DNA from: Sneathiella sp. HT1-7
GTDB lineage: Bacteria; Pseudomonadota; Alphaproteobacteria; Sneathiellales; Sneathiellaceae
Length of the DNA stretch: 64,000 nucleotides
NCBI RefSeq assembly: GCF_020731145.1
Contig: NZ_JAJFZN010000004.1
Location: 1 to 64,000 of the forward strand
Direction: 5' to 3'
The first letter of the stretch is position 1; the number at the start of each line of letters is the position of its first letter. Below, piece after piece: positions 1-7,834 of the stretch. The translations under genes were made by a program, and so were the position numbers. Under the pieces are notes generated by a model. That model was not told where the DNA came from. It saw only the letters and a list, made by a program, of their open reading frames with translations, and searched no databases.

Positions 1-43
1 TAACCGGAAGGACATCAAACCCCTTCCAGAAAAACAAAATTAC

Positions 44-123
<80 letters not shown>

Positions 124-128
124 AATAC

Positions 129-163
129 AACGGCTTAGCAGGAAACTGCCGAGCCGTTTTTTG
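129..163 (+). terminator. Rho-independent terminator after tRNA-fMet (island side)
   Basis: The arms AACGGCT (129-135) and AGCCGTT (152-158) enclose an inner stem GCAG/CTGC with a GAAA tetraloop. A T-run follows through 162. It lies inside the island, so the element brings its own terminator for the tRNA it interrupts. Confidence 0.8.
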
Positions 164-169
164 TTGACC

Positions 170-190
170 GGAAGCATAATGGAAGCATAA
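170..190. repeat. Left integrase arm-type repeat
   Basis: Two tandem copies of GGAAGCATAA lie at 170-179 and 181-190. The 18-mer GGAAGCATAATGGAAGCA (170-187) recurs exactly at 9018-9035, beside the integrase start. Matching short repeats just inside both ends of an integrated element are typical arm-type binding sites for its integrase or excisionase. That role is inferred. Confidence 0.6.
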
Positions 191-482
191 AAGTATTTTT
201 GTGCAATTTGATATCAAAATCTCCAATACGTTTTAAATATCTCAATGACCGTGGAAAAGGTTAAATTAATCGAAACTATTTTCTATTAATGATAGCGTCC
301 AAAAATAAGACCTGTTACCTTCCTTTGTATTGCTGATTGAAGTGAAATAGTATGCACGGTAATTTGATGGCATCGAGTAAGGGAAGTGAGCCACTGTCGA
401 ATTAAAATATCTAAATCACTTTATTTGGTATCCAAAAAACAAAAAAATCAGTAACCATTTGTTTGGGGAGAAAGGTGGAGCC

Positions 483-1460
483 ATGATAGCCTCAAAGCAT
501 CTGATAGCGCTGCTACGAAGCCATATCGATGGCGACAATGAGCAGTTCTTGTCTGTGGCTATGCAGGTTGCGGCTCATGAAGCGCGTCAGGGGCATGGTA
601 ATCTTGCGCAGCAACTCCGAGATTTAGTCGATGAGGCACGCTCACTTAAGCAAAGCCGGTCAAGCAGGCCTGTGCCTTTTGCCCAGCCCAAGGGCGATCT
701 TGCTGCACTCATTTCGGCCAGCTATTCGGAAACACGTTTGTCCAGTATGGTATTACCGACGGCGCTAGAACAGCGCCTAAAGCGTATAATTACAGAGCAG
801 CGGCAGCAACATAGACTCGTCGAGCACGGCCTGCACCCAAGACGGAAGATATTGCTTATTGGCCCGCCTGGATCAGGCAAGACGATGACGGCTGCGGCTC
901 TGGCAGGCGAGCTTACATTGCCACTTTTCACAGTTGTTTTCGACTCTCTAATCACCCGGTTTATGGGTGAAACAGCGTCCAAACTGAGGCTCGTTTTTGA
1001 CGCTATGCTTCAGACAAGGGGTGTGTATTTTTTCGACGAATTTGATGCAATCGGCGCCCGTAGAGCTGAACGCAATGACGTTGGAGAGATCCGGCGGGTG
1101 CTGAACTCATTTCTTCAGTTTTTGGAGAATGACAACAGCGAAAGTCTCATTATTGCCGCGACAAATCACCCTGAATTGCTTGATCCAGCCCTTTTCCGGC
1201 GGTTCGATGATGTCATCCACTACGATTTGCCTAACCCTTCCATTGCCTCAAGCATTTTGAAAGCACGTTTGTCAGGATTTGATACTAAAGGTATGCAGTG
1301 GAAGGATGTCGTAAAAGAAACCTCTGGGTTGAGTCAAGCCGAGGTTTCACGGGCCGCTGACGAGGCGGCAAAGCGGGCAATTCTCGCTGAACGTACTAAA
1401 GTTACGCGTGATGATCTATTGGGAGCAATAGCCGAACGCAAAGCGTCTACTGAACGGTAA
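483..1460 (+). CDS. ietA: AAA+ ATPase, IetA-like component of a two-gene defence system
   Basis: This is a 325-residue cytoplasmic AAA+ ATPase. Walker A GPPGSGKT is at about 127-134, Walker B FFDEFD at about 183-188, sensor-1 Asn in AATNHP near 228, and the arginine finger in FRRFDD near 239-240. The first 115 residues are helical and specific to this protein. I chose the ATG at 483, which is preceded by AAGGTGGAG, over an in-frame TTG at 459. The subtilase gene begins 15 bp after the stop, so the two are co-transcribed. In known anti-phage IetAS systems an AAA ATPase is paired with a subtilisin-like protease in this order. That the ATPase controls or feeds the protease is inference. The family call from domains and gene order is fairly secure, but the defence role is untested here. 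Confidence 0.85.
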   Translation: MIASKHLIALLRSHIDGDNEQFLSVAMQVAAHEARQGHGNLAQQLRDLVDEARSLKQSRSSRPVPFAQPKGDLAALISASYSETRLSSMVLPTALEQRLKRIITEQRQQHRLVEHGLHPRRKILLIGPPGSGKTMTAAALAGELTLPLFTVVFDSLITRFMGETASKLRLVFDAMLQTRGVYFFDEFDAIGARRAERNDVGEIRRVLNSFLQFLENDNSESLIIAATNHPELLDPALFRRFDDVIHYDLPNPSIASSILKARLSGFDTKGMQWKDVVKETSGLSQAEVSRAADEAAKRAILAERTKVTRDDLLGAIAERKASTER

Positions 1461-1475
1461 TTGGAGGCGCAACGT

Positions 1476-4019
1476 ATGGCAGGAGAAGATCAACGCCCAC
1501 TTCCACATATTTATTTACCCGCACATGGCGAGAGAGAAGATTTCACATCGCCACAAAGCGGTGGGGGCGGCGTAACAATCCCCCAGCGGAACCGTGAGCA
1601 ACACGCCCAGCGGCTTGATCAAATGCTTACAGTAGCTGTTGACGTGGCTCAGGAGCGGATCGTCAATCGTGATCTTGAAATCAGTGGCGGCACGCCGGGC
1701 TTCTATCTTGAATTTGCGCTCCCACAATCTCAGCAGTCTATGCTGGATAAGCTGGAAAATAAACGAGGAAGAGAGCACATCGAATTAGTGGCCGCACGGC
1801 CGTCCATCGATGATCCAAATCTCATCAAGGCAACTGTGTTTGTCCCCGAATCAAAGCGTGAGTACTATCTAAGCAAAGTTCGCGCTTATAGGGAAGAGGA
1901 TAATATCCGGTACCAGAAGGACGATGAGGGTAACTTCATACAAGATGAAGCTGGAAATCGCGTTGAAAAATCCCGCCGCCCCAAGAACGAAGACTTGGTT
2001 GCTTCATTGGAAACGGTGAGGATTGCAGAGGCGGAGTCACTTTACACGGATGATCTACAATTATTTCCGGCGGCGGGGCAGGAAGTCTGGTGGGAGGTAT
2101 GGCTAAGAAATGATGGCCGCCCGATTCTGGAACATGCTGCGGGTCAACTCGATCTGATGACAAAAGAGCATTCCGTGACCTTTCCCGAACGGGAGGTGGT
2201 CTTACTTTGCGCTGCCCCAGAATCAATTGGTCTGATCATTGCCAATACCGATGCGATAGCCGAGCTTCGAATGGCACGGGATACTCCGTCCTTCTTTATG
2301 GAGATGAACGGAGCAGAACAGATTGAGTGGTCACAAGAGCTTGCTGGTCGAATTGTTGCGCCGGGAGTAAATGCTCCTGCCGTATGCTTGCTCGATAGTG
2401 GAACCACGCGTCGTCATCCACTCATTACTCCCGCTCTTGCAGAGGAAGATCAGCAGGCTTGGAATGCTGACTGGAACGTTGAAGATGTTGGTGCTCAGTG
2501 GCTCGGGCACGGCACTCAGATGAGTGGCGTAGCACTATATGGTGACCTGATAGATGCGCTTGTGGCAAATGGGCCGATTGAACTTTCTCACCGACTCGAA
2601 TCCGTAAAAATTCTCCCTGATCATGGTGCCAATGATCCTGATCTATATGGCTATATTACGGCCGCTGCTGTGGGACGCACAGAAGTTCAGGCGCCTGAGC
2701 GGCCCCGAGCCTATTGTCTTGCTGTCACTAGCGTGGGCGATTATTGGCGTGGCAGACCGTCTTCATGGTCCGCTGCGTTGGATGACCTTGCATATGGCGA
2801 TGGAGAAGATCAGAGACTGATCGCAGTTTCCGCAGGTAATATTCGAAACTACTACCCGGCAGGAGAATACTTAGATCAGAATGATACCGCAGCTGTAGAG
2901 AATCCTGCTCAGGCATGGAATGCGCTTACTGTCGGTGCCGTCACAGAGAAGATCACGATTACAGACCCTGATTTCTTGGGATGGCAGGCAATGGCTCCTA
3001 CAGGAGACCTTTCACCCTCCAGCCGGACATCGGTAAGCTGGCATCACGATTGGCCCATCAAGCCCGACGTTGTATATGAAGGCGGCAATCATGGTGTCGA
3101 TCCGGCGACCGGTAACAGCGATCATATTGACGATTTGGCTCTACTAACGACATTTAACCGGCCCGAAGAGCGGGCGTTCACCGTAACCGGCGACACGAGC
3201 GCTGCTACTGCGCAAGTTGCCCATCTGGCTGCACAGGTTCTTTCCGGCCGACCAGAATTATGGCCAGAGACTGTCCGCGCATTGATTGTTCATTCTGCGG
3301 AATGGACTCCGGCAATGCTACGGCATTTACCGGCCCACCCGAACCAAGGTGATCAACGTCTTATCTTGCGCCGTTATGGTTATGGTGTGCCAAGCCTTGA
3401 TAGGGCGCAGCGCAGCTTCAACAGTGACGTGACACTGGTCGTAGAATCTGATTTGCAGCCTTACCTTCTTGAAGGGTCACGGACAAGCAGCTGCGATATG
3501 ATGCTTCATGATTTACCATGGCCAATCGACAAGCTCAACGAGTTAGGCGAAACACCAGTAGAGATGCGTGTCACGCTGAGCTATTTTGTAGAACCCAATC
3601 CGGGTGAGCGAGGCTGGACGAAACGGCATCGTTATGGTGGGCATGGCCTGCGCTTTTCTGTCAAGCGCCCGGAAGAGAGCATTGATCGATTCCGTTGGAG
3701 AGTTAATGCCGCTGCGCGTGAAGAAGATGAGCGCGTCGGCAGAGCTGGTAACGATGAGGGCTGGGTACTTGGCCCACGGCTTCGCGATAGAGGGTCGCTA
3801 CATTCTGATGTTTGGCGTGGTACGGCTGCTGATCTTGCTAACCGCCATGCTATTGGGATATTCCCTGTCGGAGGATGGTGGCGCGAGAAGCCAAGGTTAG
3901 ATCGAGCTAATCGCCGTGTACGATATGCTCTGGTTGTGAGTCTTCGAGCTAACGTGGATATCGATCTTTACACAGAGATTGCTAACGCTGTTGGTATTGA
4001 GGTCGATATAGATACGTAA
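1476..4019 (+). CDS. ietS: S8 subtilisin-like serine protease, IetS-like
   Basis: This 847-residue protein has no signal peptide, so it probably acts in the cytoplasm. The subtilase triad is complete: Asp about 307 (LLDSG), His about 345 (GHGTQMSG) and Ser about 575 (GDTSAATA). The oxyanion Asn is in SAGN near 455. About 300 residues precede the catalytic domain and about 200 follow it. Neither resembles a classical inhibitor I9 propeptide, and both could be sensing or substrate-recognition parts. The start is the ATG at 1476 with GGAGG nine bases upstream; an upstream TTG at 1461 abuts the ietA stop and overlaps that ribosome site. It follows the AAA ATPase directly, matching the IetAS arrangement. 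The trigger and substrate are unknown. Confidence 0.85.
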   Translation: MAGEDQRPLPHIYLPAHGEREDFTSPQSGGGGVTIPQRNREQHAQRLDQMLTVAVDVAQERIVNRDLEISGGTPGFYLEFALPQSQQSMLDKLENKRGREHIELVAARPSIDDPNLIKATVFVPESKREYYLSKVRAYREEDNIRYQKDDEGNFIQDEAGNRVEKSRRPKNEDLVASLETVRIAEAESLYTDDLQLFPAAGQEVWWEVWLRNDGRPILEHAAGQLDLMTKEHSVTFPEREVVLLCAAPESIGLIIANTDAIAELRMARDTPSFFMEMNGAEQIEWSQELAGRIVAPGVNAPAVCLLDSGTTRRHPLITPALAEEDQQAWNADWNVEDVGAQWLGHGTQMSGVALYGDLIDALVANGPIELSHRLESVKILPDHGANDPDLYGYITAAAVGRTEVQAPERPRAYCLAVTSVGDYWRGRPSSWSAALDDLAYGDGEDQRLIAVSAGNIRNYYPAGEYLDQNDTAAVENPAQAWNALTVGAVTEKITITDPDFLGWQAMAPTGDLSPSSRTSVSWHHDWPIKPDVVYEGGNHGVDPATGNSDHIDDLALLTTFNRPEERAFTVTGDTSAATAQVAHLAAQVLSGRPELWPETVRALIVHSAEWTPAMLRHLPAHPNQGDQRLILRRYGYGVPSLDRAQRSFNSDVTLVVESDLQPYLLEGSRTSSCDMMLHDLPWPIDKLNELGETPVEMRVTLSYFVEPNPGERGWTKRHRYGGHGLRFSVKRPEESIDRFRWRVNAAAREEDERVGRAGNDEGWVLGPRLRDRGSLHSDVWRGTAADLANRHAIGIFPVGGWWREKPRLDRANRRVRYALVVSLRANVDIDLYTEIANAVGIEVDIDT

Positions 4020-4141
4020 TAAATTTGTTATTACTGTGCAAGATATTGATTTGTATTTGAAAATATTTAGTTTGAGAGAGAATATTTCATACATAATTGT
4101 TACGATATTTATTTTTAGTGAATGTGAGTTCGTTTCATTTT

Positions 4142-5290
4142 CTATCTTGAAATAAACACATACCGCCTTTCCGCCTTTTTGAGCTTGGAATAAAAATATT
4201 CCGTATCCCGGCAAAGGCTTTCGTACACCAGCTTTTGAACAGTCTCGGGTAGGGTTTCCGGGGACGCCGCTCGCCGATCCTCCAGTATCGCCGCATAGGA
4301 GGCGGAAAGGCCGGTTATTTGCCGCCCCAGCATCTCGGCATGTTCATGCCGGATTATCTCTTTCACGGCGCTCGGAGAGGCGTTGCAGGACATTTCAAAG
4401 AGGTCGAAACGCATTTCATGTTGAACCCGGTCCCAAAGCGGATCAATGGGCCAGCGGGCGCGATTGGTATCGCTCGACGGGATGCAGTATCGGATGGCGG
4501 ATAGCGTTTCCTGCATCAAATCGCCGAGCTTATCGTCAAGGTCAGTCCATTTGCGGATATCCCATCGATCTTTGAGAAGCTTTTTGCCTGCCCGGCATTC
4601 AACCCGCCAGACTTGGGAAGCATCCCTGTCTTGCGGATCAATCGGCGGGAGTCCGTCCGCTTTCAGATTGGCATTCCAGATTTCCCACCATTCCGCTTTT
4701 CGCTTGGCGATAACGTCTGCCCGCTTGTCATAAATGGCGATCTGCCGTCCCGGCATCTTACCAATGCGCACGCCCGTCACGCGGCCCGAGCGGCCATGCA
4801 CTTCCATTTCATGATTATCAATGCGGCTGCAACGTGAATGCATGACAAAATGCTCCGGGAAAAGCTGAAAGCCGGGGATGAGAAAATCAAGGCAGCAATC
4901 GACGCGGCCAATGCTCTCCGCACCGTCTGGATAGGGCGCGCCAATCACTTCCATAAAGTCGAACAGTCGAGTCCGGACGCCGCCCAGACCATAGAGGGCG
5001 AGGGAAAGGGATTTGACCGATACCCGAATGCCCCATGGATCGCGGGGATTGGGCTTCCTGAAGAACCAAGTCTCCCCGTCCGGGCCTGTATCCACCCGGT
5101 AGGCGTAGCCGCCTTGTGCGCCACTTTCAGCGACATGCATCAAAGCGCCGTTATAGTCCAGCAACTGCGTCTCATGGGAGGCGGCAGCTTCTTCTTTTGC
5201 CGTTTCCAATAGCGCCGCTAGTTCTTCCGGAATGCGTGATTGGAAGGCGATATCCAGTCCGTCAAAGCCTTTGTGTATCAGTTTCATCAT
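4142..5290 (-). CDS. Replication initiation factor (Rep_trans-like)
   Basis: This 382-residue protein shows features of the rolling-circle Rep/relaxase-like 'replication initiation factor' family: a hydrophobic RVDCCLDF strand, the conserved GRQIAIYDK motif, and WRVECR further on. Such proteins nick one strand at a double-strand origin through a tyrosine. Candidate tyrosines include the one in AIYDK, but I cannot assign the nucleophile. An excellent AGGAGG lies just before two adjacent ATGs at 5290 and 5287. It sits between the defence pair and the AlpA-like gene, and is preceded by about 235 bp of inverted repeats. It may allow the excised island to replicate, as in some integrative elements. 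The family assignment rests on motifs only. Confidence 0.7.
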   Translation of the reverse strand: MMKLIHKGFDGLDIAFQSRIPEELAALLETAKEEAAASHETQLLDYNGALMHVAESGAQGGYAYRVDTGPDGETWFFRKPNPRDPWGIRVSVKSLSLALYGLGGVRTRLFDFMEVIGAPYPDGAESIGRVDCCLDFLIPGFQLFPEHFVMHSRCSRIDNHEMEVHGRSGRVTGVRIGKMPGRQIAIYDKRADVIAKRKAEWWEIWNANLKADGLPPIDPQDRDASQVWRVECRAGKKLLKDRWDIRKWTDLDDKLGDLMQETLSAIRYCIPSSDTNRARWPIDPLWDRVQHEMRFDLFEMSCNASPSAVKEIIRHEHAEMLGRQITGLSASYAAILEDRRAASPETLPETVQKLVYESLCRDTEYFYSKLKKAERRYVFISR

Positions 5291-5525
5291 GATTTCCTCC
5301 TACTTACTTCGGTGTATTTCTGGAGGGGGGTGTTACAAGACCCCCCGTTTACGGAATTGTTCCGTTGGTTTGTGATAGTTAGTTTGCTGTTTGGTGCGCT
5401 CCGCGCAGGGGAAGTTTTTAGGGGTTTTGAGGGAGGGGGCCGGAAAGCATCCCCTCCCGTGGGAGACAAAACACGGGAGGGGTGAGGGCTCCGCTCACAA
5501 CCAGCCCTTCTGAGCGGAGCAAGGG
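5291..5525. other. Inverted-repeat cluster, candidate replication origin of the island
   Basis: No gene is seen here. Four perfect inverted repeats occur: GGGGGGT/ACCCCCC (5325-5331, 5340-5346), ACGGAA/TTCCGT (5351-5356, 5360-5365), CCCCTCCCGTG/CACGGGAGGGG (5451-5461, 5472-5482) and GCTCCGCTCA/TGAGCGGAGC (5488-5497, 5511-5520). In the last, AGCCCT in the spacer can also pair with AGGGCT just upstream, giving an alternative fold. The placement directly upstream of the rep-like gene suggests a double-strand origin, a rep control region, or both. A strong attenuator for rep transcription is an alternative for the individual hairpins. Confidence 0.5.
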
Positions 5526-5762
5526 TCAAGACGCGGAAAATGCGGAGGTGTTGGAAATCAGCAAAGACTCGGACCACGCAACTAATTCCCTGCGGCGATA
5601 TCGAATGGAGCGGGAAGAGACTTTGACAAACTTCGGGCCGCCACCGCGCACCCGCCAATTTTGAAGAGCGCGGACGGTGTAACCTAGAAATTCTGCCGCT
5701 TGTTGCTCATTAATGAGCTGGTCAGGATCATATTTTATGTCTTGAGTATTGGTCGGCTGCAT
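5526..5762 (-). CDS. AlpA/MerR-type helix-turn-helix protein, probable excisionase/regulator
   Basis: This protein of about 78 residues carries a compact winged HTH: LINEQQAAEFLGYTVRALQNW followed by the wing, with KVSSRSIRYRRREL as the second recognition stretch. This 'helix-turn-helix domain' form is common in integrative elements as an excisionase or regulator of integrase and rep. I chose the ATG at 5762, with AAGGA eight bases upstream, over the ATG at 5777. It is transcribed toward the rep-like gene, 235 bp away, and may control both rep and excision. Residues after the HTH are non-conserved. Confidence 0.75.
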   Translation of the reverse strand: MQPTNTQDIKYDPDQLINEQQAAEFLGYTVRALQNWRVRGGGPKFVKVSSRSIRYRRRELVAWSESLLISNTSAFSAS

Positions 5763-5770
5763 CGGTGTTC

Positions 5771-5797
5771 CTTTCATCGTTAGTCATGTGATGAAAG
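5771..5797. promoter_or_regulatory. Inverted repeat at the alpA-like gene start
   Basis: Perfect arms CTTTCATC (5771-5778) and GATGAAAG (5790-5797) are separated by 11 bases, beginning 9 bp upstream of the alpA-like start codon and covering its ribosome-binding site. This is a plausible operator for autoregulation or a translation-blocking hairpin. Confidence 0.45.
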
Positions 5798-5814
5798 AAC
5801 CTTGACCCAGTAGC

Positions 5815-5866
5815 CTGTCTAAAAAAATGTCTATAAAAGGGATCGCAATTTATAGTTTTTAGACAG
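5815..5866. other. Long imperfect hairpin between two island genes
   Basis: CTGTCTAAAAA (5815-5825) pairs with TTTTTAGACAG (5856-5866), and inside it CTATAAA (5831-5837) pairs with TTTATAG (5849-5855). The only interruption is a 5-base bulge on one side. It lies just after the stop of the 230-residue gene (minus strand) and may end its transcript or serve as a protein-binding site. Confidence 0.4.
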
Positions 5867-5877
5867 TGCGAGTGGGC

Positions 5878-6570
5878 TTATTTGTGTTTCGCAATGAGCG
5901 GATTGACGATATTCGCCATTGTCTTATCGCCAAGACCACGTTCGCCAATTTCATTATCTGGGTAGTTGGCAAGGACCCATTGCCGGATAGCGGGATAGTT
6001 GGATTTCATAGGGCCGGAGAAATCAAGCAGCCCTTCCTTATAAAGCGCGTGAAAGGCCTCATTGATTTGATTTTGTCGGCTGGGCCGCCCGATGCTTTTT
6101 TCGGATTCTTGGCTGCTGGGCAGCATGTCCGGCGGCGCAATACGAACGCCAACAAAGGTTATTCCGTTTGCGGATACGGTTCCTTCATGCCAGTCTACCC
6201 AGTCTTCCCATGTATCAGGCGGGAGGAGTTTGGGAGAGCTTTCCGGCTGACGAGGTGCCCGAAAGCCAATCGTTTGAATTTTTCCGGATATTAGAAGTTT
6301 GATAAAATCTGCCTCCCAATCGTTAATTATCTCCGGCGGGGCTTTTGGATAATAGAGCTCTCTCGCTTCATAGATATACGCTTCCGGCAGAAGCTCCGCA
6401 GCTTCTTCCAAGATAGGCCATATATCCGAGCCAATAGCTTGATCGTACCGTGAACGCTCTAATTCAGCTTGGCACGCAGTTTTATATTTTTCTCTGAGCG
6501 TTTCGTCTACATCGGTGATAATAGCAGCCTCGATTGGAATAGCGGATTTCCAAGTATCCCAATTTGTCAT
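5878..6570 (-). CDS. Island protein of unknown function
   Basis: I do not recognise this 230-residue protein. It is soluble with no signal peptide. The N-terminal two thirds are acidic and rich in Trp, Glu and Pro. The C-terminal 70 residues form a distinct module beginning GRPSRQNQINEAFHALY and ending near GDKTMANIVNPLIAKH, which resembles the small DNA-binding tails seen in many alphaproteobacterial hypothetical proteins of prophages and islands. It is transcribed in the same direction as the alpA-like and rep-like genes. A role in element control rather than host metabolism is inferred from context only. Confidence 0.7.
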   Translation of the reverse strand: MTNWDTWKSAIPIEAAIITDVDETLREKYKTACQAELERSRYDQAIGSDIWPILEEAAELLPEAYIYEARELYYPKAPPEIINDWEADFIKLLISGKIQTIGFRAPRQPESSPKLLPPDTWEDWVDWHEGTVSANGITFVGVRIAPPDMLPSSQESEKSIGRPSRQNQINEAFHALYKEGLLDFSGPMKSNYPAIRQWVLANYPDNEIGERGLGDKTMANIVNPLIAKHK

Positions 6571-6895
6571 GTTCTTCGTTATCCTAATCGACGAGCAATA
6601 CAGAGTAATGGTGTGATACTAACCGTTTGTCGATTGGAAATTCCAGCATCTTGAATGAAGCCGCGCCCCTGTATCGTTTCCTATTGTATCGAGCACGGTG
6701 TGAGTTAGGGGAATTTGCGCCTTACGTAACGATACGTATCCTATTCAATCGGCAAAATTCGATTGTAGCTGGTGTAGTATTGTATCGATATGAAGGACAC
6801 TATTATCAATTTCGAGCGCTTGAAGATTTTTATTCTCTCGGTAAAGTACTCTGAATGATGGAAATATTTGAAGGTAAATTCCTGAAAGGTAACGA
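6571..6895. other. Divergent intergenic region with iterated motif
   Basis: This A+T-rich spacer separates the minus-strand unknown gene from the plus-strand lipoprotein gene. Three copies of a motif of the form T-T-C-C-T-A-[AT]-T ending in ATCG occur on the plus strand: TATCCTAATCGA (6580-6591), TTTCCTATTGTATCGA (6677-6692) and GTATCCTATTCAATCGG (6736-6752). They may be operators for the divergent promoters. A 75-codon frame starting with TTG at 6627 has no good ribosome site, and I do not call it. Confidence 0.4.
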
Positions 6896-7447
6896 ATGTC
6901 TTTCAAACTTCTGATAGTTGCGGGATTAGTCGGGTTGCTGGTCGCCTGCAATGGTGCAAACACGGATACAGCAGTGAAGGATGAGTCGCCGATGAAGGCG
7001 ACGCTTTCAAACTACTTCTATCATCAACTGATGGCAGCCGCAGGTGTGGGAAAAGTAAGTGACAAATCTTATAATGCGGAGATCAAAATCGGCGACACTA
7101 ACCCTTACAATAATGGAAGCTTAATTCATCAGTACAAGGCGATGGCCATGTGCGTGAGCTGGGATGTCAATACATCGTCGGACAAAAAGACGACGGAAAA
7201 CGCCGAAACAATAGTAGAAACGAAAACTACTAATTTCCAAATCTTTGCGAGGCCAAAAGCGGTTGAGATTAGCAACAGTGATGATTGGAACGTCGCCGGT
7301 TTTAATTCGTTACGAAATTGCGAGCAAAAGAAATTGCAGAAAGAACTGAACTGTAATTGTCAACTGGTAGATCGAGACGATACTAATGTTCTCGAAATTC
7401 CTGATGATATTTTGCAGTTCGTTCAACCCAATAATATTTCCCAGTGA
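6896..7447 (+). CDS. Putative lipoprotein of unknown function
   Basis: This 183-residue protein has a classical lipoprotein signal: a short positive N-end, the hydrophobic run LLIVAGLVGLLVA, and the lipobox LVAC with Cys about 18. The mature part is hydrophilic and contains several cysteines (MCVSW, RNCEQKK, LNCNC). It should be anchored in a membrane facing the periplasm. The ATG at 6896 has GAAAGGT upstream. The gene is A+T-rich and paired with the small membrane protein 45 bp downstream, inside the island. I know no family for it. Envelope modification such as exclusion or immunity is possible but unsupported. Confidence 0.7.
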   Translation: MSFKLLIVAGLVGLLVACNGANTDTAVKDESPMKATLSNYFYHQLMAAAGVGKVSDKSYNAEIKIGDTNPYNNGSLIHQYKAMAMCVSWDVNTSSDKKTTENAETIVETKTTNFQIFARPKAVEISNSDDWNVAGFNSLRNCEQKKLQKELNCNCQLVDRDDTNVLEIPDDILQFVQPNNISQ

Positions 7448-7492
7448 GTTGCTGGGATGGCTCGCGCCTGATCTGCCAACTACTGAGGCAAA

Positions 7493-7816
7493 ATGAAAAG
7501 TTTTTTGATCATCTACAACGTGCTTTTGGTGATGTCGTTATTGCTATGGCCCATGCTTCTGATTGGGTCGGTATTTGCGTTTGATGCCCCCGGCTCAGAA
7601 AATTCGCTTTTAACGAAGATGTTTGTTTTCTCTATTGCGGTGTATCCAGTGGCGGCTCTGGTTGGCGGGATAGGGTTTTGGATAGCGCTCAAGAAAAATA
7701 GCCTATCGAGTATGAAGTCATTTTCTTGTATTTCGGCAATTTCTCCAATTTTCATTGTTTGTTCTATCGCTCTGTTACAAGTCGTTTGCGGGGGCGAATT
7801 CAGCTGTAGAATTTAG
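7493..7816 (+). CDS. Small integral membrane protein
   Basis: This 107-residue protein has three predicted membrane segments: about 3-30 (rich in Leu and Val), about 42-66 (VFSIAVYPVAALVGGIGFWIAL) and about 78-98 (SPIFIVCSIALLQVV). The ATG at 7493 is preceded by GAGGC. It follows the lipoprotein gene by 45 bp and probably shares its transcript. It ends 18 bp before the convergent integrase stop. No family is recognised. It is an island cargo gene of unknown function. Confidence 0.65.
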   Translation: MKSFLIIYNVLLVMSLLLWPMLLIGSVFAFDAPGSENSLLTKMFVFSIAVYPVAALVGGIGFWIALKKNSLSSMKSFSCISAISPIFIVCSIALLQVVCGGEFSCRI

Positions 7817-7834
7817 GGTTTTATGGCTGTAGCA

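Noticed and set aside
459-482. Upstream TTG start for the AAA ATPase
   Set aside because: The ATG at 483 has a better-placed AAGGTGGAG, and the extra eight residues would encode that ribosome site.
6627-6854. 75-residue plus-strand frame in the island spacer
   Set aside because: TTG start without a ribosome site, no recognisable domain, and it covers likely operators.
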